From an uncultured Schlesneria sp. (lineage in GTDB: Bacteria > Planctomycetota > Planctomycetia > Planctomycetales > Planctomycetaceae): a DNA stretch of 64,000 nt. The position numbers were made by a program, and so were the translations under genes. Shown here piece by piece: positions 7,897 through 16,918 of this stretch. The first letter of the stretch is position 1, and each line of letters begins with the position of its first letter. The DNA is taken from assembly GCA_903871875.1 (NCBI GenBank), contig CAIQIR010000039.1:1-64000 (forward strand), written 5' to 3'. The notes beneath the pieces are model-generated. The model did not search any database. It was given only the letters and a program-made list of their open reading frames with translations, and had not been told where the DNA came from.

Positions 7897-8219
7897 TGCT
7901 GATCTTTCCCACCGTGATTGAAACGCAGGGCGGCAAGAAGATCATTTCTTGTGTAAACGAACTTTCGTCCTATTTTTTGTGCTTTGATGGCCCCAGAGAG
8001 TCTGAGATCGCGTAATACGTGTCGCCCGACCCCACACGCTTGGGCTGCTTCAGCTTCATCAAGGGCAATTCGCCCAGCGGGCCAATCTAAAGCAGAAAAG
8101 GCTTCCCGCAGCACCTCCTCAACGAGTTCTCGGAGTAGAGTGCGGTCAAACGTCAACTGAACGGCCGCTGGGTTATGAGAGCCGCCGCTATCGGGAACCT
8201 GAATTGAACAACGTGCCAT
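7893..8219 (-). CDS. Small excisionase-like HTH (MerR-type) DNA-binding protein
   Basis: A 108-residue protein whose C-terminal half (about residues 50-105) carries the helix-turn-helix_17 pattern of excisionases and plasmid regulators: an Asp/Glu-Ala-Ala stretch (LDEAEAAQACGVGRHVLRDL), then LSGAIKAQKIGRKFVYTRNDLLAAL, the typical wing with the GRKFVY-type strand. The N-terminal 35 residues are probably flexible; residues 30-45 form a helix (LLRELVEEVLREAF). ATG 8219 is chosen because GGAGG sits seven bases upstream; the frame stays open 13 codons further. The downstream gene overlaps by four bases. As with other Xis-like proteins, it could steer excision of the element or repress transcription. 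Its Shine-Dalgarno lies in a hairpin (8226-8246). Confidence 0.7.
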   Translation of the reverse strand: MARCSIQVPDSGGSHNPAAVQLTFDRTLLRELVEEVLREAFSALDWPAGRIALDEAEAAQACGVGRHVLRDLRLSGAIKAQKIGRKFVYTRNDLLAALRFNHGGKDQQ

Positions 8220-8225
8220 CGAAGA

Positions 8226-8246
8226 CCTCCAACGTTTTGTTGGAGG
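8226..8246 (-). promoter_or_regulatory. Inverted repeat covering the ribosome-binding site of the HTH gene
   Basis: CCTCCAAC (8226-8233) and GTTGGAGG (8239-8246) form a perfect 8-bp inverted repeat with a 5-nt loop. In the minus-strand mRNA the arm nearer the start codon contains the GGAGG Shine-Dalgarno of the gene starting at 8219, and the other arm is its complement. The hairpin would therefore hide the ribosome-binding site. Alternatively the DNA palindrome could be an operator for the encoded HTH protein (autoregulation). Both readings are inferences. Confidence 0.55.
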
Positions 8247-8313
8247 GGATTGTCTCAATGGTCACTTGCTGGAGACTTACCGTTTGGAAAGTTCTTTGAA
8301 ATCCGTCATGTCT

Positions 8314-9279
8314 TCACTCAGCAAGATCAGTTGTGATAATGACCGCGAGGTCACGGAAGGAGATAGACACTGGAATTCCCGCACCCGCCAGTTTTTTACC
8401 TAACTTGCATGCACAACTCTGGACCGTTGCTTTCGTAGTGTTTGGTGCTTCCTCCCATGCCTCGTCGATTATGTACTGAACGTCCCGATATTTGTTCTGC
8501 TGTTTCCATAGTGCTTTGATGAGCTTGAATTCCTGTCGCGAGAGCTCAACGTGTACTCCGTTCCAATAAAAATCCCCCGCCACTCCAGGTCCATCTTCGG
8601 GTGGAACTTCTGATTCGGAACAGTCCTTGTATTGGAAGCAGAATTCCACTGCTTGCTGAAGCAAAGTCAGTGTGCGTTGATTGGCTGTCAGCTTCAACCA
8701 ATTGTTCTCGACTTTCTCAGTAAACCAGAGAGGCTCGGTCCAAAGCTGGTGGGAAAAGCCAGCTGAGTATCCGTACTTTTTTGGGTTGGTAGCGGCCGCA
8801 CACCACCAAAGAAGACGTGCTCCTAATACATGAGGTCCACCAACAAGGGTCTCGTACTCGAAATTACTGAGAGGCGGATGATGTGGCGTAAATCCCGGTT
8901 GAAACTCAATTTTCGGGGAAGGACGTTCGTGAGTCGTCGCCTTCTTCAGTGCTGCACGTGTACCCAAAATTGACTGCTTACCAATCTTGGTAAGTTCTTC
9001 CACGAAACGATCGCAGGAATCGATGAGTCTGTTGAATTCGTCTAAATTCCGCATCATCGCCTGGGATCGGAGCCACCGAGATCGCACATATTGTGCTTCT
9101 TCGGGGGAAAGTTTCTTCCGGTGATTTCTCGTTCGAAGATCCCGTAAGTAGACGGCATAATCCTCTTCAACTTTGTCCGTCACACTGAGTGGAACAAAAT
9201 GCCAGACGGCCGTTTTGAAGTTGTCGGCAGCTGCTTCTATTGAGCGACTTTTGTCGGCTCGCTGGGATTTCGGGGGCAT
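8314..9279 (-). CDS. Hypothetical protein with C-terminal winged-helix (OmpR-type) domain
   Basis: The frame is open up to 9534 but the upstream 85 codons run across the tRNA fragment, so I start at ATG 9279 (321 residues). The last 80 residues read like the trans_reg_C winged helix of OmpR-type regulators: a beta strand (WNGVHVELS), the recognition-like helix region RQEFKLIKALWKQQN, then VQYIIDEAWEE, TVQSCACKLGKKLAGAGIPV and a final strand. There is no receiver domain. The central part (about 60-230) is helical with several Trp and no family I can name. Such proteins occur in planctomycete islands. It is the first gene inside the right border of the element; no integrase motif (Arg...HxxR...Tyr, or a serine-recombinase motif) is present. 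Confidence 0.55.
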   Translation of the reverse strand: MPPKSQRADKSRSIEAAADNFKTAVWHFVPLSVTDKVEEDYAVYLRDLRTRNHRKKLSPEEAQYVRSRWLRSQAMMRNLDEFNRLIDSCDRFVEELTKIGKQSILGTRAALKKATTHERPSPKIEFQPGFTPHHPPLSNFEYETLVGGPHVLGARLLWWCAAATNPKKYGYSAGFSHQLWTEPLWFTEKVENNWLKLTANQRTLTLLQQAVEFCFQYKDCSESEVPPEDGPGVAGDFYWNGVHVELSRQEFKLIKALWKQQNKYRDVQYIIDEAWEEAPNTTKATVQSCACKLGKKLAGAGIPVSISFRDLAVIITTDLAE

Positions 9280-9425
9280 TTGGGGGGTTCCATTAGACCC
9301 CGAGAGTTCTACAGAAGTTCTACATTTTTCGCCAACGATGGGCTTTTCTTGGCGACCCTCGGCTATGGGAGACCGCAGAATTTCGCTTGTCTTGTTTCGG
9401 TTCTGTCGCCCAGTGTAGACTCGTT

Positions 9426-9484
9426 CGGGACTTAAAATCCTGTGGAGCGAAAGCTCCGTGCGGGTTCGAGCCCCGCCTCGGCTA
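9426..9484 (+). tRNA. 3' fragment of tRNA-Leu(UAA), probable att site
   Basis: The sequence starts at an anticodon arm: CGGGA (9426-9430), a 7-base loop CTTAAAA with anticodon TAA (9433-9435), and TCCTG. A class II variable arm follows (GGAGC-GAAA-GCTCC, 9444-9457), then a T-arm (GCGGG-TTCGAGC-CCCGC, 9460-9476) and the acceptor 3' strand CTCGGCT plus discriminator A. The 5' acceptor half and a normal D-arm are missing: nothing upstream pairs with CTCGGCT. GTAGAC at 9415-9420 may be a remnant of the D-loop. A tRNA 3' end standing alone at the junction of accessory and chromosomal DNA is the expected attR product of tRNA-targeted integration. It is not a functional tRNA. Confidence 0.88.
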
Positions 9485-9742
9485 ATGATTTTTGTGGATG
9501 ATCGATTGAGTAAGAGAACTGAATGACGTCGCACTTGAGCACGTCAGAGTCGAATTTGATCCCCTGGATCGTTTGCGATGGGACATGGCCGACGAGGCTT
9601 GTTTCGTCGTGGCAAAGGCTGGGGCCGAACGATTTGATGCTTGAACAACTGCCGAGGTCGATTCGACAGCGTGATGTGATCTCGGGTAAACTGCCTTCGA
9701 CAAAACCCTCCTTCCTTCCGTCCTGATCGAGAACCCACCGCT

Positions 9743-11011
9743 ATGACCACTGCCAGAAATCTCGCCTTTGTTGCTTGTGCATTGCTGCTGGTTGTTTCTG
9801 TTTCGGCCAACGATTGGTCGACCTTTCGTGGGCCGGATCGCACGGGAGTTTCGACGGAAACTGGGTTGCTGAAATCCTGGCCGGCCGGTGGACCACCGCT
9901 CGTCTGGAAAGCCGAGGGAGTGGGGCGGGGCTATGCCAGTCTGGCGATTTTCGGCGGAAAGATTTTCACGCTGGGAGACGGCACGACGGCCGATGATCCC
10001 GACGAATATCTGATGTCTTACGAAGAACAGACCGGCAAGTTCCTTTGGAAGACCAAGACGGGACCGGCTTGGAACAGTGGGAATTCGGCTTGGCAAAGTT
10101 CGCGGAGCACTCCTTCCACTGATGGAAAGATGGTCTATGTGGTGACCCCTTATGGTGTGCTGGTGGCCTGCGAAGCGGCCGGCGGAAAAGAAGTCTGGCG
10201 CAAAGACCTGAAAGCCCAATTTGAAGGTAAGAAGGGGGATGGCTGGGGTTTCAGTGAATCGCCGTTGATCGATGGTGACAAGCTGATTTGTACTCCAGGG
10301 GCTGAAGAGGCCACCGTCGTCGCCTTTAACAAGACCACGGGCGATGTCCTGTGGAAAGCGTCACAACCGGAGACTCGTGGTGCCGGTCATGCCTCGATCG
10401 TGATCTCGGAGATTGGCGGCCAGCGAGTCTATGTCCAACTGACCGCCGGTGGGGCGATGGGGATCCGGGCGAGCGATGGAACGGTGCTGTGGAACTATCC
10501 GATCGAACAGACGACGGCCGTTTGTCCGACGCCCATTATCAAGGACGACCTGGTCTTTATCGCGGCCGGTTACAAACGCGGGGGAGCATTACTCCGCCAG
10601 GTGCCGAAAGACGGCGGAAAAATCGACGTGGAAGAAATCTTCCCGATGAAGAATGATCTGGCCAACAAGCATGGCGGTGTGGTACGAGTCGGCGACTATA
10701 TCTATGCCGATTCCGACGATGCCGGGATTCCTTACTGTGCCCAACTGATGAATGGCGAGATCAAGTGGAAGCAACGTGGCAGCGGCAAGAATTCGGCCTC
10801 AATGGCCGCCGCCGATGGCCATCTCTATATCCATTTTGCGGATGGCACGATGGTGCTGGCGAACGCGGATCCGGCGGCTTACAAGGAGGTCGGATCGTTT
10901 CAGATTCCCGGTACTGGCGATCGTCCCAGTTGGGCTCATCCCGTGATCGTCGATGGCAAGTTGTTCCTCCGCGAGAACAACGAGATCCTGTGCTACAACA
11001 TCAAGGAATAA
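9743..11011 (+). CDS. Secreted PQQ-like beta-propeller protein
   Basis: A 422-residue protein with a signal peptide (hydrophobic LAFVACALLLVVSVSA, cleavage probably after residue 22) followed by the WSTFRGPDRTGVS start common to planctomycete PQQ-propeller proteins. The body repeats the pattern of PQQ-like/BamB blades: W-x-G-containing strands such as 'TGKFLWKTKTG', 'AGGKEVWRKDLKA', 'TGDVLWKASQ' and 'NGEIKWKQRGSG' at regular spacing, about 7-8 blades. No dehydrogenase active-site motif is evident, so this is likely a structural or binding protein in the periplasm-like compartment rather than an enzyme. It is the first chromosomal gene right of the island border, with 258 bp of upstream DNA. 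The specific role is unknown. Confidence 0.85.
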   Translation: MTTARNLAFVACALLLVVSVSANDWSTFRGPDRTGVSTETGLLKSWPAGGPPLVWKAEGVGRGYASLAIFGGKIFTLGDGTTADDPDEYLMSYEEQTGKFLWKTKTGPAWNSGNSAWQSSRSTPSTDGKMVYVVTPYGVLVACEAAGGKEVWRKDLKAQFEGKKGDGWGFSESPLIDGDKLICTPGAEEATVVAFNKTTGDVLWKASQPETRGAGHASIVISEIGGQRVYVQLTAGGAMGIRASDGTVLWNYPIEQTTAVCPTPIIKDDLVFIAAGYKRGGALLRQVPKDGGKIDVEEIFPMKNDLANKHGGVVRVGDYIYADSDDAGIPYCAQLMNGEIKWKQRGSGKNSASMAAADGHLYIHFADGTMVLANADPAAYKEVGSFQIPGTGDRPSWAHPVIVDGKLFLRENNEILCYNIKE

Positions 11012-11132
11012 CGATCCGTTGGATCGGCTGAGTTAAACAACATCATCTTCCTGACGTCCCGGATCGGAATGATGATGTTGGTCGGCAGAACGTTGATCGT
11101 GCTGAACTCGGGGTGCGTAGGGCCGATGTTGA

Positions 11133-11153
11133 AGCGGCTTTGAAAGCCGCTTG
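11133..11153. terminator. Perfect 10-bp inverted repeat in convergent intergenic region
   Basis: AAGCGGCTTT-G-AAAGCCGCTT is a perfect palindromic hairpin between the convergent PQQ gene (stop 11011) and WD40 gene (stop 11296). It could serve as a bidirectional terminator, although no T-tract adjoins it. The surrounding 284 bp (11012-11295) contain no gene I can support. Confidence 0.4.
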
Positions 11154-11295
11154 GCCGGCGATTTCTTGGCCGATCGTCATGGTGCTGAATCGACGCTGGG
11201 CGAACTTGCCAGCAGCGATCGCTTGGGGCGATTCTGACCGTTTCGGTCCGGAGGATATTGAAACGTTAGCGTGTCGACTGATCGGTTGATTGCGA

Positions 11296-13425
11296 TTATT
11301 TCGCATCGTTTGCTGCGGTGGTATCCGGCTGGATCTCGGCGCGAATGTCGGCCCACTTGGTGTTAATCAATCGGCCCTGATCGTCTTCGGCAAAGAAGAC
11401 GAAGTCCGAATCCAGGATCTTTTCGTTGCCATGTTTGACTCGACCATGTGAGTCGATCGTGACATAGCCTCCACCCAGTCCGAGCAGGGACTGCCACTCG
11501 GTTTCGCCCGTGGTGACATCCCAGAGACGAATCGCACCCTCATTGCCGCTGGAATAGACTCGACGGCCTTCACGGGCCCATTGAACGCCGAAGACCGATC
11601 CTTCGTGCCCACGGAGGACGGTCACCGGAGATCCATCTCGATTCCAGATGCGAACCGTATGGTCCCAACTGCCCGAAGCGAGTGCTGTACTGTCGGAATT
11701 GAAGTCGAGTGATTCGATAAAACCGCCGTGGCCGCCCGCAACAGTTTCGATTTCGCCAGACATATTCCAGAATCGAATCAGGCCATCTTCACTCCCTGTG
11801 GCAAGTGATTTTCCATCTCTGGCCCACGCCAATCCGCGAATCGAAGTCGACACCGCTTCGAAGACTTTTTCCGGCTTGCCGTCTCGCGACCAGAACCTGA
11901 CGCATCCGTCAAAGCCCGCTGAGCAAATCTGTTGTTGATCGGGCGTGAATCGCACCTGGGTAATGCCATGCAGTTGTTTACCGATCTGGGTCACGCTTGA
12001 GTTTTCCAAATCGACGAGCATCACGATCATGCCGTCGCCGCCGACGGCCAGGAACTTGCCATCGTGCGACCAATCGATACTGCGCGAGTCGGAAGGCAAT
12101 GAGATGGGCGGTCCCACGATATTGCCCGCCGCGTCGTATCGCTGCAGGGTATTGGTGAGTCGCTGGCAAGGAATGAACGTCTTGCCATCGGGACTCCAAC
12201 ACGGCGCGATCTCGAAATTACCAAGCCTTTGCAGTGTTAATTCACGAATTTGTTTTCCGTCCGCATCGTACAAGTACACCAGGTTACCGGTGCGACCGAC
12301 AGTCAGGATTGATCCGTCGGGGTTTTGGCTGATCGAGCACAATTCGATATTGCGCAGCGGGATGGAAGAGGTGTTCGTGCCGTTTTTGTCATGCAATTGG
12401 GGGCCGGCGATGAACAGGTCTCCTGAAGGTCTCCAGGCGACGGGCACATTAACGCCCATTCCTAATGCTCTTCGTTGAGCCGGCTTGCCTTCGGCACTGT
12501 TCCACATCCAGATTGAACGAGAACCGCCGCCCAGAGCGACTTTCCCATCGGGACTCCAGGCCACGTGTGACATCGGGCGGTCGATGGTTGTCGAACTGAT
12601 CTCGTGACCGTTGACGTCCCAGATCTTCATGTGAGCCATATCTGAAACTTCGTTGTCGCTCGATTCGATACCATGATCACAAGACAGCAGTTGTGAGCCG
12701 TCGAAATTCCAGGCGAGTGATTCCACAGATCCAATATGGCCTTCGGCAATCGGTCCTTTTTGACCCTCTGGCGACCAGAAACGGATTACCTTGTTCTGGC
12801 AACCCGATGTCAGCCATTTGCCGTCGGGGCTCCAGGCGACGGCATTCACCGGTGCTTCATGATCGTTTAGAGTGGCAATTGTGGTTCCCTCGACGGACCA
12901 GATCCGAACCGAGCCATCCAGGCTTGCAGAAGCCAGACGTTTGCCGTCAGGATGCCAGGCGACATCCTGCACGCCGTCTTCATGCTCTCGATAAGCACGT
13001 TGCTCGCGTCCATTCGCATCCCAGATCCTGACCGTTCCGTCGAGCGAAGCGGTCGCGATGAGTTCTCCATTGGGACTGAACCGAACTGCACGCACGAAAT
13101 CGGTGTGACCCACAAGCACCTTTTGGAATTCGGGAGCACCGACGACTTGGAAGATCCGGACCATGCGGCCCGTGGCGATTGCCAGCCAATTTCCGTCAGG
13201 GCTCCAACCAACGCCACCTGCTGTTCGTCCCGGGTTCTTGGTGAACATTTGCCAGCGGCGATTTCCCGCGAGCGGAGTGGGATTCGAGATCATTCCTGGC
13301 AGGGGACTTCGAACTTCGGGCACCGAATCGGGAGCGGCCGCCCGCAGCGCCTGTGGAACGAATCCACTCGACAAGACCGCCAATGTTGTTGTGAGCGATC
13401 CCAGAATCGTGATGAGTCGCAGCAT
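11296..13425 (-). CDS. Secreted WD40-repeat beta-propeller protein
   Basis: A 709-residue protein with a signal peptide (about residues 1-30) and at least a dozen WD40 units, recognisable by GH...V..VAWSPDGKWLA...S.D..VRIW-type repeats (for example HTDFVRAVRFSPNGELIATA and HEGSVFGVQWAREGRRVYS). Two seven-bladed propellers in tandem are likely. The last 60 residues form a conserved tail (FVFFAEDDQGRL) after the propeller. It closely resembles the WD40 protein at 63023-64000 through the second propeller and tail. A Shine-Dalgarno (AGGAAGG) precedes ATG 13425. WD40 propellers are protein-interaction platforms. Unlike its paralogue it stands alone, divergent from glpK, so its partner proteins may be encoded elsewhere. 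Confidence 0.88.
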   Translation of the reverse strand: MLRLITILGSLTTTLAVLSSGFVPQALRAAAPDSVPEVRSPLPGMISNPTPLAGNRRWQMFTKNPGRTAGGVGWSPDGNWLAIATGRMVRIFQVVGAPEFQKVLVGHTDFVRAVRFSPNGELIATASLDGTVRIWDANGREQRAYREHEDGVQDVAWHPDGKRLASASLDGSVRIWSVEGTTIATLNDHEAPVNAVAWSPDGKWLTSGCQNKVIRFWSPEGQKGPIAEGHIGSVESLAWNFDGSQLLSCDHGIESSDNEVSDMAHMKIWDVNGHEISSTTIDRPMSHVAWSPDGKVALGGGSRSIWMWNSAEGKPAQRRALGMGVNVPVAWRPSGDLFIAGPQLHDKNGTNTSSIPLRNIELCSISQNPDGSILTVGRTGNLVYLYDADGKQIRELTLQRLGNFEIAPCWSPDGKTFIPCQRLTNTLQRYDAAGNIVGPPISLPSDSRSIDWSHDGKFLAVGGDGMIVMLVDLENSSVTQIGKQLHGITQVRFTPDQQQICSAGFDGCVRFWSRDGKPEKVFEAVSTSIRGLAWARDGKSLATGSEDGLIRFWNMSGEIETVAGGHGGFIESLDFNSDSTALASGSWDHTVRIWNRDGSPVTVLRGHEGSVFGVQWAREGRRVYSSGNEGAIRLWDVTTGETEWQSLLGLGGGYVTIDSHGRVKHGNEKILDSDFVFFAEDDQGRLINTKWADIRAEIQPDTTAANDAK

Positions 13426-13798
13426 TGCAGCCCTTCCTGCCAGATTTAGTGCAAAAGAGTTTTTGATGCTTGTTAGCCGCCGGGCCGGTGATTCTAAATC
13501 TTAAAATGACATTCTGTCTACGGGTGAAGTATCGCGGCCTGGCGAATTTCCAAGAATCCTGGCGAGAGAGGCTTTATTCACGGAAAACTCAACGCATGGC
13601 ATGCTTCGCTGGAGTGCCGGCTCTGAACAAGTTGGATTTGATCTGATCGCCGGCACGTCGTTAGACTCGCGATTGGTTGTTCGCCTGAGAATCTTCCCCG
13701 ATCGAAGTCACGTACAGAAGCCCTTGGCGAATCCCCATGACCTTCGTTGGCAATGGTGGATCGAGCCTGTCCAATCACTCTTCTGAAGGATTTTTGCC
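13426..13798. other. Divergent intergenic region between the WD40 gene and glpK
   Basis: This 373-bp stretch separates two divergent genes and must hold both promoters. I see no convincing ORF, tRNA or terminator. A GAAGGA Shine-Dalgarno precedes the glpK ATG. No clear -35/-10 pair or operator palindrome could be fixed by eye. Confidence 0.5.
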
Positions 13799-15298
13799 AT
13801 GTCTTTCGTGCTGGCTCTGGATGAAGGGACGACTAGTTGTCGAGCCGTCATCTTCGACGATTCGGGAACGATTCGAAGTCTTGCTCAACAAGAGTTTACT
13901 CAGCATTTCCCTCAGCCGGGTTGGGTGGAGCACGATGCCAACGAGATCTGGACAGCTCAGTTCGATGTGGCCCAGCAGGCGTTGGCCCAGGCGAGGCTTG
14001 CTGCGAGTGATCTGGCGGCGATCGGGATTACCAATCAGCGGGAAACGACGGTGGTTTGGGACCGGCAGACCGGCCAACCGATCTGTCGCGCCATTGTGTG
14101 GCAAGACCGCAGGACCGCCGGACAATGTGACCTGCTTCGTCGCAATGGGGCGGATGCGATCATTGGTGAACGAACAGGCCTGGTGCTGGATGCCTATTTC
14201 TCGGCGACCAAAATTGCCTGGATGCTCGATCATGTGGCGGGCGCGAGAAAACAAGCCGAGGCGGGACGCTTGGCGTTTGGAACCATCGATAGCTGGCTGG
14301 TTTGGAAGCTGACAGGCGGTACGAAGCATTTGATCGACATCACGAATGCGTCGCGTACGATGCTGTTCAATATCCACACGCGGCAATGGGATGACGAGTT
14401 GCTTCGGTTGTTCAAGATCCCAAGAAGTCTCTTACCGGAAGTTTGTGGTTCGTCGGGAGTGGTGGCGGAATCGGCGTCCGGTTTGTTTGGAACCGCAGTC
14501 CCGATTGCCGGGATTGCCGGTGATCAGCAGGCGGCTCTGTTTGGACAGCTTTGTGTTCAGAAGGGGCAGACGAAGACGACCTACGGGACAGGTTGTTTCA
14601 TGTTGCAGCACACCGGCGAAACGGCAGTTCCTTCCCGCAATCGATTGATCTCGACCATCGCGGCGGCTCCGGCAGGGCAGGTCGGTTATGCGATCGAGGG
14701 CAGCGTTTTCATTGGCGGCGCCGTCGTGCAGTGGTTGCGTGACGGATTGGGTGTCATTAAATCTTCCGTCGATATCCAGGCATTGGCGAATTCCGTTCCC
14801 GACAGCGGTGGTGTGTCGTTTGTGCCGGCCTTTGCTGGACTAGGTGCCCCGTATTGGGATCCCAATGCTCGTGGAATGATCATCGGACTGACGCGGGGAA
14901 CGACGGCCGCTCATATTGCTCGCGCCGCGGTGGAATCGATCGCGCATCAAGTCGCGGATCTTGTGGAGGCCATGCAACGCGACTCGGGTATTCCACTCCA
15001 GGAAATGCGAGTCGATGGCGGGGCGTCTCGGGACGACATGCTGATGCAGTTCCAGGCAGACTTGCTGGGTGTTCCGTTGATCCGACCGGCGGTTACGGAA
15101 ATCACCGCTCGAGGGGCGGCGTACCTGGCCGGACTGGCGACGGGAGTCTGGCAGGGATTGTCACAACTGGAGCAACTGGAACAGACCGATCGACGTTTCG
15201 AACCGCAACTGACCTCATCACAAGTCGCCAAGTCGCGAGCACGCTGGCGACAAGCGGTCAGTCGTTGTCAGAATTGGGAAGGTGATGAATCACAATGA
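13799..15298 (+). CDS. glpK: Glycerol kinase
   Basis: GlpK phosphorylates glycerol to sn-glycerol-3-phosphate with ATP in the cytoplasm. The 499 residues match the family's usual length. FGGY-kinase signatures are clear: [12 protein letters not shown] (5-16), [12 protein letters not shown] (about 80-91), the ATP-site [20 protein letters not shown] and the C-terminal [16 protein letters not shown]. The start ATG 13799 has GAAGGA upstream. Its last four bases overlap the start of glpD (ATGA), so kinase and dehydrogenase are made together. No glycerol facilitator (glpF) or GlpR-type repressor gene is adjacent. Expression may respond to glycerol through an unlinked regulator. Confidence 0.96.
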   Translation: MSFVLALDEGTTSCRAVIFDDSGTIRSLAQQEFTQHFPQPGWVEHDANEIWTAQFDVAQQALAQARLAASDLAAIGITNQRETTVVWDRQTGQPICRAIVWQDRRTAGQCDLLRRNGADAIIGERTGLVLDAYFSATKIAWMLDHVAGARKQAEAGRLAFGTIDSWLVWKLTGGTKHLIDITNASRTMLFNIHTRQWDDELLRLFKIPRSLLPEVCGSSGVVAESASGLFGTAVPIAGIAGDQQAALFGQLCVQKGQTKTTYGTGCFMLQHTGETAVPSRNRLISTIAAAPAGQVGYAIEGSVFIGGAVVQWLRDGLGVIKSSVDIQALANSVPDSGGVSFVPAFAGLGAPYWDPNARGMIIGLTRGTTAAHIARAAVESIAHQVADLVEAMQRDSGIPLQEMRVDGGASRDDMLMQFQADLLGVPLIRPAVTEITARGAAYLAGLATGVWQGLSQLEQLEQTDRRFEPQLTSSQVAKSRARWRQAVSRCQNWEGDESQ

Positions 15299-16884
15299 AT
15301 CGAACGGAAATGCTCGAACGTGTGACGAATCGAACCGCCACGTGGGACCTCATCGTGATTGGCGGCGGTGCCACGGGGGTGGGCGTGGCGGTCGATGCGG
15401 CCTCGCGCGGGTACGACGTGTTGTTGCTCGAACAACACGATTTTGGCAAAGGTACGTCCAGCCGAAGCACCAAGCTGGTTCACGGCGGTGTACGTTATCT
15501 CGAGCAAGGTAATATCTCGCTCGTGATGGAGGCCTTAAAAGAGCGGGGGTTGCTGCGACAGAACGCGCCACATCTGGTGCATGATCTGGCCTTCATCGTG
15601 CCCAGTTATACGTGGTGGGAATCTCCCTTTTATGGATTTGGTCTGAAGGTTTACAACATGCTTTCGGGCCGCTATCGATTCGGTCCAACGAGCCGTCTGA
15701 CGCGGGACGAGATCCTGCAACGCTTGCCCACGATCAAGACCGACGGACTGAAAGGCGGGGTTGTCTATTACGACGGACAGTTTGATGATTCGCGACTGCT
15801 GATCAATCTGGTAGCAACCGCGGCCGAACAAGGGGGAGCCTTGTTGAACTACGTCGAAGTCACGGCGCTGTCTCGTGACGATGAGGGATTCATCAACGGT
15901 GTTCGGGCTCGAGATCGAGAAAGCGGGCGGGAATTCGATCTGTCGGCCCGCGCCGTAATTAATGCGACCGGCGCATTTTGTGACCGAGTTCGCAGAATGG
16001 CTGATCCTGACGCGGTGGGATTAATTGCCCCCAGTCAGGGAATTCATCTGGTGTTCGATCGGTCGTTCCTGGCGAGCGACAGCGCGATCATGGTCCCGCA
16101 TACTCCCGATGGACGGGTGATGTTCGCGATACCCTGGCACAACCATACGCTGGTGGGAACGACCGACGTCGCCATTCCAGACACACCGATCGAACCCCGA
16201 GCGACCGAGGAAGAGATTGATTTTATTCTCGAAACGGCCGGACGATATCTGCAAAAACCGCCTACGCGTGCCGACATCCTGAGTGTGTTTGCGGGTATTC
16301 GACCATTGGTTCGCGCGGGCGATGGCAAGAACACGGCGGCACTGTCGCGAGATCACACGATCCACATCGACAGTTCAGGACTGCTGACCATCGCGGGCGG
16401 CAAATGGACCACCTATCGCAACATGGCGGAAGATTGCGTCAATCATGCGACAACTCTGGCGGAACTCGACGAACGTCAGTGCGTGACGAGAACGCTACCG
16501 ATTCATGGATCGGGGGCAGAAAATATTGCGGGTTTTCAGGCCGAGGCGTGGGGCGATCTGGCGATTTATGGTTCCGATGCGTTTGCGATTCAGCAATTGG
16601 CCAATTCGGATCCGGGTCTGGGGACTGCACTGCATCCCAGCCTGCCCTACGTCGGAGCGGAAGTGGTTTGGGCCGTTCGCAACGAAATGGCGCGAACGAT
16701 CGAAGATGTCTTGGCCCGTCGGACACGAGCCCTCTTCTTGAATGCTCGTGCCGCAATGGAGATGGCCGCTCGAACTGCCGAGCTGATGGCGGGTGAACTG
16801 GGACGCGACGAAGCGTGGCAGCGCCAACAAATCGAGGAATTTCAGCAATTGGCGCGAGGATACACCGTGTCATCAACGAGTTGA
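15295..16884 (+). CDS. glpD: FAD-dependent glycerol-3-phosphate dehydrogenase
   Basis: GlpD oxidises sn-glycerol-3-phosphate to dihydroxyacetone phosphate, passing electrons to quinone at the membrane. The N-terminal Rossmann motif is [10 protein letters not shown] (21-30), followed by the family signatures [18 protein letters not shown] (about 52-69) and, later, IRPLVR and the C-terminal DAO_C domain (about 390-520). At 529 residues it has normal length for the aerobic enzyme. It overlaps glpK by four bases, forming a two-gene operon for glycerol use. The gene is convergent with the secreted protein ending at 16919, with only 34 bp between stops. Confidence 0.95.
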   Translation: MNRTEMLERVTNRTATWDLIVIGGGATGVGVAVDAASRGYDVLLLEQHDFGKGTSSRSTKLVHGGVRYLEQGNISLVMEALKERGLLRQNAPHLVHDLAFIVPSYTWWESPFYGFGLKVYNMLSGRYRFGPTSRLTRDEILQRLPTIKTDGLKGGVVYYDGQFDDSRLLINLVATAAEQGGALLNYVEVTALSRDDEGFINGVRARDRESGREFDLSARAVINATGAFCDRVRRMADPDAVGLIAPSQGIHLVFDRSFLASDSAIMVPHTPDGRVMFAIPWHNHTLVGTTDVAIPDTPIEPRATEEEIDFILETAGRYLQKPPTRADILSVFAGIRPLVRAGDGKNTAALSRDHTIHIDSSGLLTIAGGKWTTYRNMAEDCVNHATTLAELDERQCVTRTLPIHGSGAENIAGFQAEAWGDLAIYGSDAFAIQQLANSDPGLGTALHPSLPYVGAEVVWAVRNEMARTIEDVLARRTRALFLNARAAMEMAARTAELMAGELGRDEAWQRQQIEEFQQLARGYTVSSTS

Positions 16885-16918
16885 ACGAAATCGCCGCCAG
16901 CAGAATACACTGGCTGGT

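Larger units (their letters stand above)
1..9484. mobile_element. Right-hand part of an integrative element (genomic island) in tRNA-Leu
   Basis: Every gene from the window edge to 9279 is on the minus strand, the content is accessory (DUF932 protein, restriction-modification, clamp-loader-like ATPase, small DNA-binding proteins), and the region stops at a 3' fragment of a tRNA-Leu gene at 9426-9484, after which ordinary chromosomal genes begin. Elements that insert into a tRNA 3' end rebuild the intact tRNA at one border and leave a duplicated 3' end at the other. The fragment reads on the plus strand, so I infer that the intact tRNA and the other border lie to the left, outside the window. 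No integrase, transposase or conjugation gene is visible here, so phage, plasmid-like and satellite origins remain open. Confidence 0.75.

Noticed and set aside
9280-9534. N-terminal extension of the winged-helix gene to 9534
   Set aside because: The extra 85 codons cross the tRNA fragment and show no conserved pattern; ATG 9279 is more credible, though its Shine-Dalgarno is weak.
9482-10219. A 245-codon minus-strand ORF over the start of the PQQ gene
   Set aside because: It is antisense to a clear secreted propeller protein and partly runs over the tRNA fragment border; no domain pattern.
13775-14386. A 203-codon minus-strand ORF
   Set aside because: Shadow of glpK.
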